Positions 44,514 to 52,560 of a DNA stretch of 64,000 bases are shown here, one piece after another. The first letter of the stretch is position 1; every line of letters starts with the position of its first letter. The translations under genes and the position numbers were made by a program. The DNA is from Butyricimonas muris (GTDB lineage: Bacteria > Bacteroidota > Bacteroidia > Bacteroidales > Marinifilaceae), in NCBI RefSeq assembly GCF_046365375.1, contig NZ_JBKEIT010000005.1, forward strand, positions 1 through 64,000. Direction: 5' to 3'. Under the pieces are notes generated by a model. That model had not been told where the DNA came from, did no database searches, and was given only the letters and a program-made list of their open reading frames with translations.

Positions 44514-44531
44514 TTATTCGGAAATATCATT

Positions 44532-45008
44532 ATGACACAAATATCATTAGCAAAGTGCAAAGTTGACCAGCTGGTAAAACTGTGTGAAGAGTTCGGAAAC
44601 CAAGAGGGCGAATTGATCAACGTCTTGCACAAAGCGCAGGAACTGGTCGGTTACCTTCCCAGAGAAGTACAGGAAGTTATCGCGCGTCAACTAAATATAC
44701 CCGTTTCAAAAGTGTACGGGGTCGTGACCTTCTATTCTTTCTTCACCATGACTCCGAAAGGGGAACACCCGATTTCCGTGTGCATGGGAACAGCCTGCTA
44801 CGTGCGGGGCGCGGAGAAAGTACTGGATGAATTCAAACGAGTTCTGAAAATCAACGTCGGGGAAACTACCGCCGACGGGAAATTCTCTCTCACCAGTTTA
44901 CGCTGCGTGGGAGCTTGCGGACTTGCCCCGGTTGTATTGATCGGAGAAAAAGTGTACGGTCGGGTAACTCCCGGAGAAGTCGAGAAAATTCTAAAAGAAT
45001 TTGAATAA
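44532..45008 (+). CDS. hydC: NuoE-like [2Fe-2S] subunit of [FeFe] hydrogenase
   Basis: A 158-residue thioredoxin-fold protein homologous to NuoE. The four cluster ligands are Cys84 and Cys89 (CMGTACY) and Cys125 and Cys129 (RCVGACG), with the helical N-terminus LPREVQEVIARQLNIP. It is the third subunit of HydABC and closes the operon, 18 bases after hydA. The order hydB-hydA-hydC with a separate ferredoxin and an ATPase gene is typical of such loci. A strong hairpin follows the stop. Confidence 0.95.
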   Translation: MTQISLAKCKVDQLVKLCEEFGNQEGELINVLHKAQELVGYLPREVQEVIARQLNIPVSKVYGVVTFYSFFTMTPKGEHPISVCMGTACYVRGAEKVLDEFKRVLKINVGETTADGKFSLTSLRCVGACGLAPVVLIGEKVYGRVTPGEVEKILKEFE

Positions 45009-45009
45009 A

Positions 45010-45050
45010 GTAAAGGGGCGGTCAGTGTGATCGCCCCTTTATTATTTTTA
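45010..45050 (+). terminator. terminator of the hydrogenase operon
   Basis: AAAGGGGCGGTCA pairs with TGATCGCCCCTTT (with one G-T pair) around a short GTG loop, followed by ATTATTTTTA. It begins about three bases after the hydC stop and matches the position of the operon end. Confidence 0.85.
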
Positions 45051-45060
45051 TACAGTTTAT

Positions 45061-45097
45061 TAATTTTAGATTGAACGATTTTAGATTTTAGATTGAA
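45061..45097. repeat. AT-rich AATCTAAAATC spacer repeat, inverted copy
   Basis: Units ATTTTAGATT and GATTTTAGATTTTAGATT are the reverse complement of the spacer at 34154. It directly precedes repeat E copy 2, just as the AT spacer precedes copy 1. Confidence 0.6.
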
Positions 45098-45146
45098 CTC
45101 CTCCGTCAGCTTTGCTGCCACCTCCTCTATAAACAGAGGAGGAACT
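45098..45146. repeat. dispersed repeat E, copy 2
   Basis: Same 49-base element as at 34036, with three substitutions, one of which weakens the first hairpin (GTCAGC-TTT-GCTGCC). The CCTCCTCT/AGAGGAGG hairpin is intact. Confidence 0.8.
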
Positions 45147-45171
45147 AAAATACAGTCTTGAACGCTAGAGA

Positions 45172-45225
45172 AGCAACTTGCCGAAGGCAAATGCAACCTG
45201 TAACCTGCAACTCGCCGAAGGCGAC
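45172..45225. repeat. copy D of the dispersed CCTTCGGC repeat (inverted)
   Basis: The reverse complement of copy C; bases 45183-45225 match it exactly over 43 positions. It lies just beyond repeat E copy 2 and 16 bases before the histidine-kinase stop. Confidence 0.85.
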
Positions 45226-45240
45226 TAAACCGTGGTAAAA

Positions 45241-46389
45241 TCACTTTAACGGTAACGAGAAGCAAAAATCAGATCCCGCACCGGGTTTCGATGTAAACCA
45301 GAGTTGCCCGTTATTTTTAGCCACAAAGTCCTTGCATAACAACAAGCCTAAACCAGAACCTTCTTCGCTATTCGTTCCGAACGTGGTAAAATGAGTTGCC
45401 TCGTTCAACAATTTCGGCTGATCTTCCTCTTTTATCCCGCATCCTTTGTCTGACACGATCACTATGACCTCGTTCAGCCCGTTTCTCTCGTCCATTCTTG
45501 TCTCAACACGTGTTGTAACTGTCGTATCCTTATGACTGAACTTTATAGCATTAGAAATCAAATTACGCACGACCGATTTAATCATCTCTACATCCACCAC
45601 GACCTCGACACTCTCGATTGAACGTTCTAATGCCAAAGCGATTGACTTACTTTCGGCGATCGGTTTAAACACCTCGATCACGCCGTCAACAAGCCCCACG
45701 AGGTCGATCGGCTGAGGTACATTCGACAACTTGCCCAACTGACTCTTCGTCCATTTCAAAAGATTATCCAGCAACGAGAACACTTCCTCGGAAGTCTTAT
45801 TCGCCATTTCCAGCATCTCGAATACATCTTGGGGAACCGAGCCCGGTTCGATGCTCATCATGATGGTATTACACAACATCTTTATCGATGCCATAGGCGA
45901 CCGCAAATCATGAGCGATAACCGAATAGAGTTTATCCCGTCCGGCAATAGTCTTTCTCAACTCTTCCGTCTGTCTCAGAATAATACGCCGGGCATCCACC
46001 AAAGAAAGCTGGTGCTCCACACGAATCAGTAATTCCTCCCTGCGGAACGGTTTGGAAATAAAATCATTCGCGCCCAGTTGGAAACCCTTCACAACGCTGG
46101 CGGAATCATTCAAAGCGGTTAAAAATATAATCGGTATCTCGGCTTGTGACGGTTCCACCTTCAAGCGTCCCGCTACCTCGAACCCGTCCATGTCCGGCAT
46201 CATGACATCCAATAAAACCAAATCCGGGGACTCACTCTTCACCTTCTCCAAAGCCTCCGTCCCGTTCATGGCGTAAATAATATTAAACCCCTCACGTCCA
46301 AGCAATGCTTTCAATAATAAAACATTTGACTGAACATCATCCACAACCAATATTTTATATTCAGCTGGATTTATCTTCATACACATCAT
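45241..46389 (-). CDS. hybrid receiver-histidine kinase
   Basis: A 382-residue cytosolic signalling protein: a receiver domain first (residues about 10-125, phosphoacceptor in VLLDVMMPDMDG), then a short coiled coil, a HisKA domain (VIAHDLRSPMASIKML, with the phosphorylated His) and a HATPase domain with SNAIKF, DKGCGIKEED and EGSGLGLLLCKD. The reversed order, receiver before kinase, implies an input delivered by another kinase or phosphotransfer protein. ATG 46389 is taken; ATG 46380 is equally possible. It is divergent from the receiver gene that opens the exopolysaccharide region. Confidence 0.9.
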   Translation of the reverse strand: MMCMKINPAEYKILVVDDVQSNVLLLKALLGREGFNIIYAMNGTEALEKVKSESPDLVLLDVMMPDMDGFEVAGRLKVEPSQAEIPIIFLTALNDSASVVKGFQLGANDFISKPFRREELLIRVEHQLSLVDARRIILRQTEELRKTIAGRDKLYSVIAHDLRSPMASIKMLCNTIMMSIEPGSVPQDVFEMLEMANKTSEEVFSLLDNLLKWTKSQLGKLSNVPQPIDLVGLVDGVIEVFKPIAESKSIALALERSIESVEVVVDVEMIKSVVRNLISNAIKFSHKDTTVTTRVETRMDERNGLNEVIVIVSDKGCGIKEEDQPKLLNEATHFTTFGTNSEEGSGLGLLLCKDFVAKNNGQLWFTSKPGAGSDFCFSLPLK

Positions 46390-46418
46390 ATTTTAAATAA
46401 CGCACGTAATTACAGCCA

Positions 46419-46426
46419 CAAATGTA
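46419..46426 (-). promoter_or_regulatory. -10-type box TACATTTG for the hybrid kinase
   Basis: A perfect TAnnTTTG match on the minus strand about 30 bases before the kinase start. No TTG lies at the required distance upstream, so only the -7 element is supported. Confidence 0.4.
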
Positions 46427-46607
46427 CAAACTATAATTCATTTTTATGGCATCTTTCCGACGATAGTTTTTAACTTTCCACCTCTTGTTACCCGTGTCAT
46501 GGCATCACATTTTCCCTCGTTCGAAATATAAAACGAATGAATATTCAAAAAAATAAGTTTTTAATACATAAAACTAGCAAAAACTGCTCTATGTCGTAGT
46601 AATGTTG

Positions 46608-46615
46608 TATATTTG
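46608..46615 (+). promoter_or_regulatory. -10-type box TATATTTG for the exopolysaccharide operon
   Basis: A perfect TAnnTTTG match. Transcription would start near 46622, downstream of an in-frame ATG at 46613, and so supports the ATG at 46643 as the real start of the receiver gene. The -33 element is not clear. Confidence 0.5.
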
Positions 46616-46642
46616 TATTATCAAAAAGAGAGAGCGTTTGTT

Positions 46643-47008
46643 ATGAGTAAGAGTATTTTAATTGTTGATGATAAGCCTGAAATAGCGAAAGTTATCACAA
46701 TACAATTATCCAAAGACTATGATGTGCACTCGGAAAGCAATCCGATAGAAGCACTAGCATGGATGCACGCCGGGAATATTCCGGATCTGATTATTTCCGA
46801 TGTCAATATGCCGGAAATGGACGGAAAGACATTCCTGAAACACCTGAAAGCCAGTTCCATGTTCAACTTTATCCCGGTCATTATCTTATCCAGTCTGGAG
46901 AGTAGTAACGATCGGATCGAGTTACTGGAAGCAGGGGCTTCTGATTTCGTGCTAAAGCCTTTTAATCCGCAGGAATTAAAAATCAGAGTCCGGAATTTAT
47001 TGAGATAA
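46643..47008 (+). CDS. single-domain response regulator at head of exopolysaccharide operon
   Basis: A 121-residue receiver protein: ILIVDDKPE, the phosphoacceptor Asp in LIISDVNMPEMDGK, ILSSLES and the VLKPFNPQEL lysine are intact. An upstream in-frame ATG at 46613 lies before the predicted transcription start and is rejected. It ends four bases before the phosphoglycosyl-transferase gene, so it is in the same operon. It may receive phosphate from the hybrid kinase divergently encoded next door and modulate the first enzyme of polysaccharide synthesis. Confidence 0.88.
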   Translation: MSKSILIVDDKPEIAKVITIQLSKDYDVHSESNPIEALAWMHAGNIPDLIISDVNMPEMDGKTFLKHLKASSMFNFIPVIILSSLESSNDRIELLEAGASDFVLKPFNPQELKIRVRNLLR

Positions 47009-47012
47009 CAGC

Positions 47013-48155
47013 ATGTATGCCTATTATATCGGGGAAAATCCGGATTGGATAAAAAGAATATCCGAGAATCTGGAAAATGAGATTACTGTTTTCAGTAACC
47101 CCATTAAAACGATATTGTTTATAAACAAACAAGACAGGCACGAAGATTCCCCCGTGTACATCTTCATCGAATCCCGGAACAAAGAACAAGACCTCCAATG
47201 GTTGGAAGCCACGGTAAGCAACAACGTGAAAGATGTATACATACTTCTTCTCACGGATAAAGTCGTGAAAGAATACATCCCGCAATATTTGCAGGCGGGA
47301 GCGAATGAAGTCATCGATATCAATTCTTCGGCAGAAGATATCCAAACCACGTTGGCTTTTCTCCCGAAACTTAAACTTTACCAAACGGCAAAAAAGAACA
47401 GTTGTCCCCGCAGATTCAAACTTCCTCTATGGAAACGGATTTTTGACATCACGTTCTCGACCATCGCGCTCCTGTGCCTCTCCCCGTTCCTGCTCCTGAC
47501 CGCTCTCGCGATACGGTTGGAAAGTAAAGGCCCTATCGTTTACAAATCCAAAAGAGTGGGGAGTAATTACGATATATTCGACTTCTTAAAATTCCGTTCC
47601 ATGTACATGGATGCGGACAAACGACTGAAAGAATTTCAAGCTTTAAATCAATACCGGGAAGAATCCGCGGAAGAACAGCCAAACACTCAAAATATTACCG
47701 CAACGAACGATACCACACTCTTGGTTGCCGATGATTTTATCACGACCGAACAAGAGTTGTTAAAGAATCGCCGTACACAACGGAAAAACGCCTTCGTGAA
47801 ATTCGAGAACGACCCGCGTATCACCAGAGTCGGACGCTTTATCCGGAAATACAGTATCGATGAACTCCCGCAATTAATCAACATCCTGAAAGGAGATATG
47901 TCTATCGTGGGAAATCGTCCCCTCCCCCTGTACGAGGCGGAATTACTAACCACGGACGAATACATCGAACGCTTTATGGCTCCCGCCGGGTTAACCGGTT
48001 TGTGGCAAGTCGAAAAACGAGGCGACCAAGGAGCCTTATCCGCCGAAGAACGAAAACAATTGGATATAAAATATGCCCGGGACTTTTCGTTCTGGACTGA
48101 CATAAATATTATTTGCAGAACATGCACGGCGTTTGTGCAGAAAGAGAATGTGTAA
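47013..48155 (+). CDS. receiver-like domain fused to polyprenyl-phosphate sugar phosphotransferase
   Basis: A 380-residue initiating phosphoglycosyl transferase (WcaJ/ExoY type) that loads the first sugar phosphate on undecaprenyl phosphate. Residues about 1-118 resemble a receiver fold (YIFIESRNKEQDLQWLE, LLTDKVVKEYIPQYLQAGANEVI) but lack an obvious phosphorylatable Asp. Residues 135-380 hold the catalytic domain: KRIFDITFSTIALL, FDFLKFRSMY, then FENDPRITRVGRFIRKYSIDELPQ and GDMSIVGNRP. An unusually long loop (about 60 residues) separates the last two blocks. The lone receiver gene lies directly upstream. Confidence 0.88.
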   Translation: MYAYYIGENPDWIKRISENLENEITVFSNPIKTILFINKQDRHEDSPVYIFIESRNKEQDLQWLEATVSNNVKDVYILLLTDKVVKEYIPQYLQAGANEVIDINSSAEDIQTTLAFLPKLKLYQTAKKNSCPRRFKLPLWKRIFDITFSTIALLCLSPFLLLTALAIRLESKGPIVYKSKRVGSNYDIFDFLKFRSMYMDADKRLKEFQALNQYREESAEEQPNTQNITATNDTTLLVADDFITTEQELLKNRRTQRKNAFVKFENDPRITRVGRFIRKYSIDELPQLINILKGDMSIVGNRPLPLYEAELLTTDEYIERFMAPAGLTGLWQVEKRGDQGALSAEERKQLDIKYARDFSFWTDINIICRTCTAFVQKENV

Positions 48156-48174
48156 TTAACAACGTTTTAGCAAG

Positions 48175-48948
48175 ATGGACACGAAATATATTATCATCGG
48201 TTGTCTTTTATTTTTAAACCTTGTTTGCTTGGGACAAAACAGGCAAACAACGGACTCTGTGCCAAATCCCACAAGATTCATCCCACAGACATTAACAACC
48301 AATGAATTCATCAATTATCAACTGCCTCCATTGGATACCCTATTCGAAAGCGCAAAGAAAAATCCTCGTCTAAAAGCAATACAAGCCTCCATCGAAGCTG
48401 CCCGCAACGATTTGAAAGTAGCAAAGCGGGATTGGTGGCAGTACTTTTCCGTGCGTGCAGGATATAATTATGGTATTCTGGGTACTTACACTGACCAAGA
48501 AACACAATACACTCCATTAACTACAGTTTATTCGGGAGCGACTCAAAGCAGTTGGTCTGTCGGGGCAAATATCAGCATTCCTTTTGACAAACTATTCACT
48601 CATCGCCCCACGGTAAAAAAACAGCAAGAAGTTATTAAGAATATCGAATACACACAACAGATTGAATTCAATTTAATTAAAAATGAAATTATTGAATTAT
48701 ACTGCGGTATTCAGTATCAACTAAGACTACTAAAGTTAGCAACGGAAACCATTACTCTATATAACGCAGAATACAAAGTTGCAGAATTGGATTATATTAA
48801 TGACAAAGGTAACAAGAACAGATTACTAAGTGATCTCAAAGGTTCTCAAAAAGATGCTAAAATAGAATATGAAAAAATTATTAGTCAACTTAATATCATG
48901 TTCTTGAAGTTGGAAATAATTAGTAATATGCAATTTAGGAATAAATAA
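48175..48948 (+). CDS. half-length TolC/OEP-like outer-membrane protein
   Basis: A 257-residue exported protein with a signal peptide (MDTKYIIIGCLLFLNLVCLG). The body has one TolC-type unit: helix LFESAKKNPRLKAIQASIEAARNDLKVAKRDWW, a two-strand barrel segment (YFSVRAGYNYG, WSVGANISIPF) and two long helices to the end. Classical TolC proteins carry two such units in about 430-480 residues, so this is a half-size form with a natural stop and no sign of a frameshift. It lies just before the Wzc-like gene, where a Wza or OEP export partner is expected. Confidence 0.75.
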   Translation: MDTKYIIIGCLLFLNLVCLGQNRQTTDSVPNPTRFIPQTLTTNEFINYQLPPLDTLFESAKKNPRLKAIQASIEAARNDLKVAKRDWWQYFSVRAGYNYGILGTYTDQETQYTPLTTVYSGATQSSWSVGANISIPFDKLFTHRPTVKKQQEVIKNIEYTQQIEFNLIKNEIIELYCGIQYQLRLLKLATETITLYNAEYKVAELDYINDKGNKNRLLSDLKGSQKDAKIEYEKIISQLNIMFLKLEIISNMQFRNK

Positions 48949-48950
48949 TT

Positions 48951-51143
48951 ATGAAATATATCACTTATTTTATCAAATTCTTTTACCGGATTCGTTTTTG
49001 GTTACTTATTGCACCCGTTATCGTTGCGCTATTAGTTTATTGGAAAACCAATAAAACACCACGCAACTATACCGCAAATTGTTCCATATACACGGGTATT
49101 ATCACAGGTGTAAATATTCTATCTGAAAGTGGAATTACCACAACCTCCTACACGCAAGGCAGTATGATGGATAATTTACTCAATATCATTACTTCCGATC
49201 AAACATTAAAACAAGTATCCTTACGTTTATATGCCCGAATCATGGTATACGGGGATCCCAATAAAGATAATACGTATGTAAATGCTTCCAATTACCGATA
49301 CTTACATGACCGCGGAGCTTCAATACATCATTTGATAGACAAGAGTTCCGAAAAAGATTCGATTAACGAACAGCGCACATACGAAAATCTACTCGCTTAC
49401 GAAACAAATGACCCCTCGAATTACGTGTATGGAATATATCAATGGAATCTCCCTTACGTAAATCGTGAATCATTACAAAAAATAGATGTCAAACGTATTG
49501 GTAACAGCGACGTACTCTCAATTTCATATTCTTCAAATGATCCCGGAATTGTCTACCAAACACTACTTATATTGATTGATGAATTCAACAAACAATACCA
49601 AGAACTACGTTTTGGCGAAACAAATCATGTTATCGAATATTTCCGGAAAGAACTAGCAATTATTGGCAAGGATCTCCAAAACGCAGAAGATACTCTCACC
49701 AATTATCGAGTTAAAAAGCAAGTTATCAATTACGAAGAAGAAACAAAAGCGGTTGCTGCATTAAATCGGGATTATGAACTACAATATTGGCAATCTCTGA
49801 ACGAATACAATGTTTCTGATAGTATCAAAAGGGAATTAGAAGAAAGAATGCAGTTACATTCTGAGATTGTTCAAAATAATAGTTCATTTATTTTCCACAA
49901 TAATAAAATCAGCGAAATCGATGAAAAACTCGCTATAGCAAAATACTACCCGGATAACACCATATCACGAGTTCCAATCGATTCGCTCAATCAAGAATTA
50001 GAACTACACAAACGAGCTTTATCAAAAGCTCTTGAAAAGATGGATTATCTTAAATACAGCAAAGAGGGTATATCCAATGCAAGTGTTATAGAAGAATGGT
50101 TGAAACAAGTTATCTCGTATAAAAAAGCCGAAGCTGAATTAAAAGTATTAAATCTGCGGAAAATACATATGGCTCAGAAATATTCTCATTTTGCTCCAAT
50201 CGGTTCAACTCTAACACGTAAAGAGCGTGTAGTAAACATCAACGAAAGAAAATATATGGCCATATTAGATGCTTTAAATGCAGCATTATTAAAGCAAAAG
50301 AGTATTCAAATGAATTCTGCAAGTTTAAAAGTGATGAATGCTCCTTATTATCCTTTAGTTTCTACGACTGCAAGTAAACACAAACTATTGACTATCGGAG
50401 CTTATATTGCAGCCTTAATATTCACGATATTCTTTTTCTTGATTATTGAAATATTGGATCACACTTTACACAATGTTTTCAAGGCCGAACAGCTTACAGG
50501 AAGCAAAGTTCTAGGAGTTTTCACCCGCCAATTATCTTTCGCTGCCAGAAGGTATAATAAAACGTACACAACACTTTCAACCCAAACATTATGTAACTCC
50601 TCAGTAACTTATTTCAAACCGGACCAAAGTAATATCATTAATTTGATCAGTAACGAACCGGGAGAAGGGAAAAGTTATATAATGGAACAAATCGCTCAAC
50701 AATTTACTGATCGCGGTTTTGATGTAACGCAATTATCATGGCAAAACGAATTTCAAACAGATGCTCAATCTTTTATCCAATCTTTAAATTTGGAAGAATT
50801 GGATAATCCGGAAAAAACAACACTGAAAGACAGAATCATTATCGTGGAATATCCTTCATTAAAAGACGCAGCATTAACAGCAAATATTTTACAAAATGTC
50901 AGTCTGAATTTACAAGTTGTAGACTCCAGACGTACTTGGAAAAATACAGACCAACAATTATTTGAACGGACAAGAGAAATGTGTAATAAAACACCACTGT
51001 TTTTAGTTTTGAATTACACGAAACGAGATGCTGCCGAGGATATAAACGGATTGATGCCACCTTATAGCTTTTTCCGCAAATTATTATACAGATTAGCCCA
51101 ATTGGGATTAACGGCAAATGATAAACCGTCACGTAATGTTTAA
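48951..51143 (+). CDS. Wzz/Wzc-like polysaccharide co-polymerase with degenerate kinase domain
   Basis: A 730-residue inner-membrane protein controlling polymer length and export. TM1 is FWLLIAPVIVALLVYW (near 16-31), a long periplasmic coiled-coil region follows (IGKDLQNAEDTLTNYRV to LNLRKIHMAQKY), TM2 is near 480-503 (AYIAALIFTIFFFLII), and a cytosolic BY-kinase-like domain carries a P-loop (SNEPGEGKSY) near 565. The usual Walker A' Asp is not apparent (IIIVEYPSLKD), nor is the C-terminal tyrosine cluster, so kinase activity is doubtful. Confidence 0.82.
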   Translation: MKYITYFIKFFYRIRFWLLIAPVIVALLVYWKTNKTPRNYTANCSIYTGIITGVNILSESGITTTSYTQGSMMDNLLNIITSDQTLKQVSLRLYARIMVYGDPNKDNTYVNASNYRYLHDRGASIHHLIDKSSEKDSINEQRTYENLLAYETNDPSNYVYGIYQWNLPYVNRESLQKIDVKRIGNSDVLSISYSSNDPGIVYQTLLILIDEFNKQYQELRFGETNHVIEYFRKELAIIGKDLQNAEDTLTNYRVKKQVINYEEETKAVAALNRDYELQYWQSLNEYNVSDSIKRELEERMQLHSEIVQNNSSFIFHNNKISEIDEKLAIAKYYPDNTISRVPIDSLNQELELHKRALSKALEKMDYLKYSKEGISNASVIEEWLKQVISYKKAEAELKVLNLRKIHMAQKYSHFAPIGSTLTRKERVVNINERKYMAILDALNAALLKQKSIQMNSASLKVMNAPYYPLVSTTASKHKLLTIGAYIAALIFTIFFFLIIEILDHTLHNVFKAEQLTGSKVLGVFTRQLSFAARRYNKTYTTLSTQTLCNSSVTYFKPDQSNIINLISNEPGEGKSYIMEQIAQQFTDRGFDVTQLSWQNEFQTDAQSFIQSLNLEELDNPEKTTLKDRIIIVEYPSLKDAALTANILQNVSLNLQVVDSRRTWKNTDQQLFERTREMCNKTPLFLVLNYTKRDAAEDINGLMPPYSFFRKLLYRLAQLGLTANDKPSRNV

Positions 51144-52560
51144 AAATGGCTCGTCCTATATAACCACGGTCGCATTTATTATCGGTTTATGCGCTATATA
51201 TCTACTAACGTTGAAGGGTGGAATCATTCCAACTCTTCTTTTTGCTTGTTTACCTTTACTAGCTATAATTACAGCAAGAGTTAGTCAAAAACAATATTAT
51301 TTCTATGCTTTTTTTATTATAAATTACATCATATCAGGTATCAGCAGATATTTCCCAATGAAAACCGGTATGATAATGCTAGGACTTACACTTGGCATCG
51401 GATGTATCCTTTTTCTCAAAAACATTTTTCAAACATACGAATGGAAACGTAGTTTCAATCTCTTGACTATCTTATGGGCGATATGGTTCCTCTATTGCCT
51501 ATTTGAACTTTTCAATCCATATTCAGTTACAGATGCATGGTTTATTGCTATAAACGGATATGCCCTTTTCCCATTAATCAGTGCCATTATTATTCCAGTC
51601 CTTTTCCGTCGCTTCAAGAATTTTTACTGGCTGTTAATTATATGGGCTATTTTATCTCTATTTGCTGCATTCAAAGGATACTGGCAAAAAAGTCATGGTT
51701 TTGATGGGGCTGAATTATATTGGTTATTTGTAGAAGGTGGTGCCAAAACTCATATCATTTATTCGGGGATACGCTATTTCTCGTTTCTTTCCGATGCCGC
51801 CAATTTTGGCATTACCATGGGACTCTCAATGACTATATTCGGGATTTCTGGTTTCTTCGTCAAAGCACGTTGGGCGAAATGCCTATTTTGGCTAACTGCA
51901 CTTGCATCATTATACGGATTAATGATATCCGGAACACGAAGCGCTGTAGCTGTTCCTCTAGCAGGATTATGTATCTACACTATATTGTGCCGAAGTATCA
52001 AAAATTTACTCATCGCCGGTAGTTTATTTGTTATTGTTATTTTATTCTTAACACAAACGACAATTGGCAATAGTAATTCATTAATCCGACGGGTCCGTTC
52101 AACTTTCAATAAAGAGGACGCTTCTTTTAAAGTTAGAGGGGAGAACAAAACAAGAATGATACCTTTAATGCGAGATAAACCTTTTGGCATCGGATTAGGA
52201 TTAAGCGGGAAACGTTCTAAACGTTTCGATGTAAATGATAAACTATCGGAATTGCCACCCGATTCCTTACTTACGATGTACTGGATCGAAACGGGAATCA
52301 TCGGCATCTCACTCTATCTTTCGCTATTAGTAATCATTTTTATACGAGCCTCATATATCGCCATGTTTATCGTTAAAGACAAACAACTGAGAAACATTTT
52401 ATTCTCAATCATTGCAGGACTTGCCGGAGTATTTGTAGCAGCTTACGCGAATGATATCACAACCTATCCCAATGGAATCCTCATCAATATTTTATTTGTA
52501 TTCCTGTTTGTTGCACCCTATTATGATAAAGAATTAGCCGAGCATGAAGCAACAGCCTGA
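51118..52560 (+). CDS. O-antigen ligase/polymerase-like membrane protein (Wzy type)
   Basis: A 480-residue membrane protein with about 11 hydrophobic segments and one large loop before the end (SLIRRVRSTFNKEDASFKVRGENKTRMIPLMRDKPFGIGLG), the pattern of the Wzy/WaaL superfamily. It probably polymerises repeat units. It overlaps the co-polymerase gene by 26 bases; the second ATG at 51136 is an alternative start. The following glycosyltransferase overlaps it by 17 bases. Confidence 0.8.
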   Translation: MINRHVMFKNGSSYITTVAFIIGLCAIYLLTLKGGIIPTLLFACLPLLAIITARVSQKQYYFYAFFIINYIISGISRYFPMKTGMIMLGLTLGIGCILFLKNIFQTYEWKRSFNLLTILWAIWFLYCLFELFNPYSVTDAWFIAINGYALFPLISAIIIPVLFRRFKNFYWLLIIWAILSLFAAFKGYWQKSHGFDGAELYWLFVEGGAKTHIIYSGIRYFSFLSDAANFGITMGLSMTIFGISGFFVKARWAKCLFWLTALASLYGLMISGTRSAVAVPLAGLCIYTILCRSIKNLLIAGSLFVIVILFLTQTTIGNSNSLIRRVRSTFNKEDASFKVRGENKTRMIPLMRDKPFGIGLGLSGKRSKRFDVNDKLSELPPDSLLTMYWIETGIIGISLYLSLLVIIFIRASYIAMFIVKDKQLRNILFSIIAGLAGVFVAAYANDITTYPNGILINILFVFLFVAPYYDKELAEHEATA

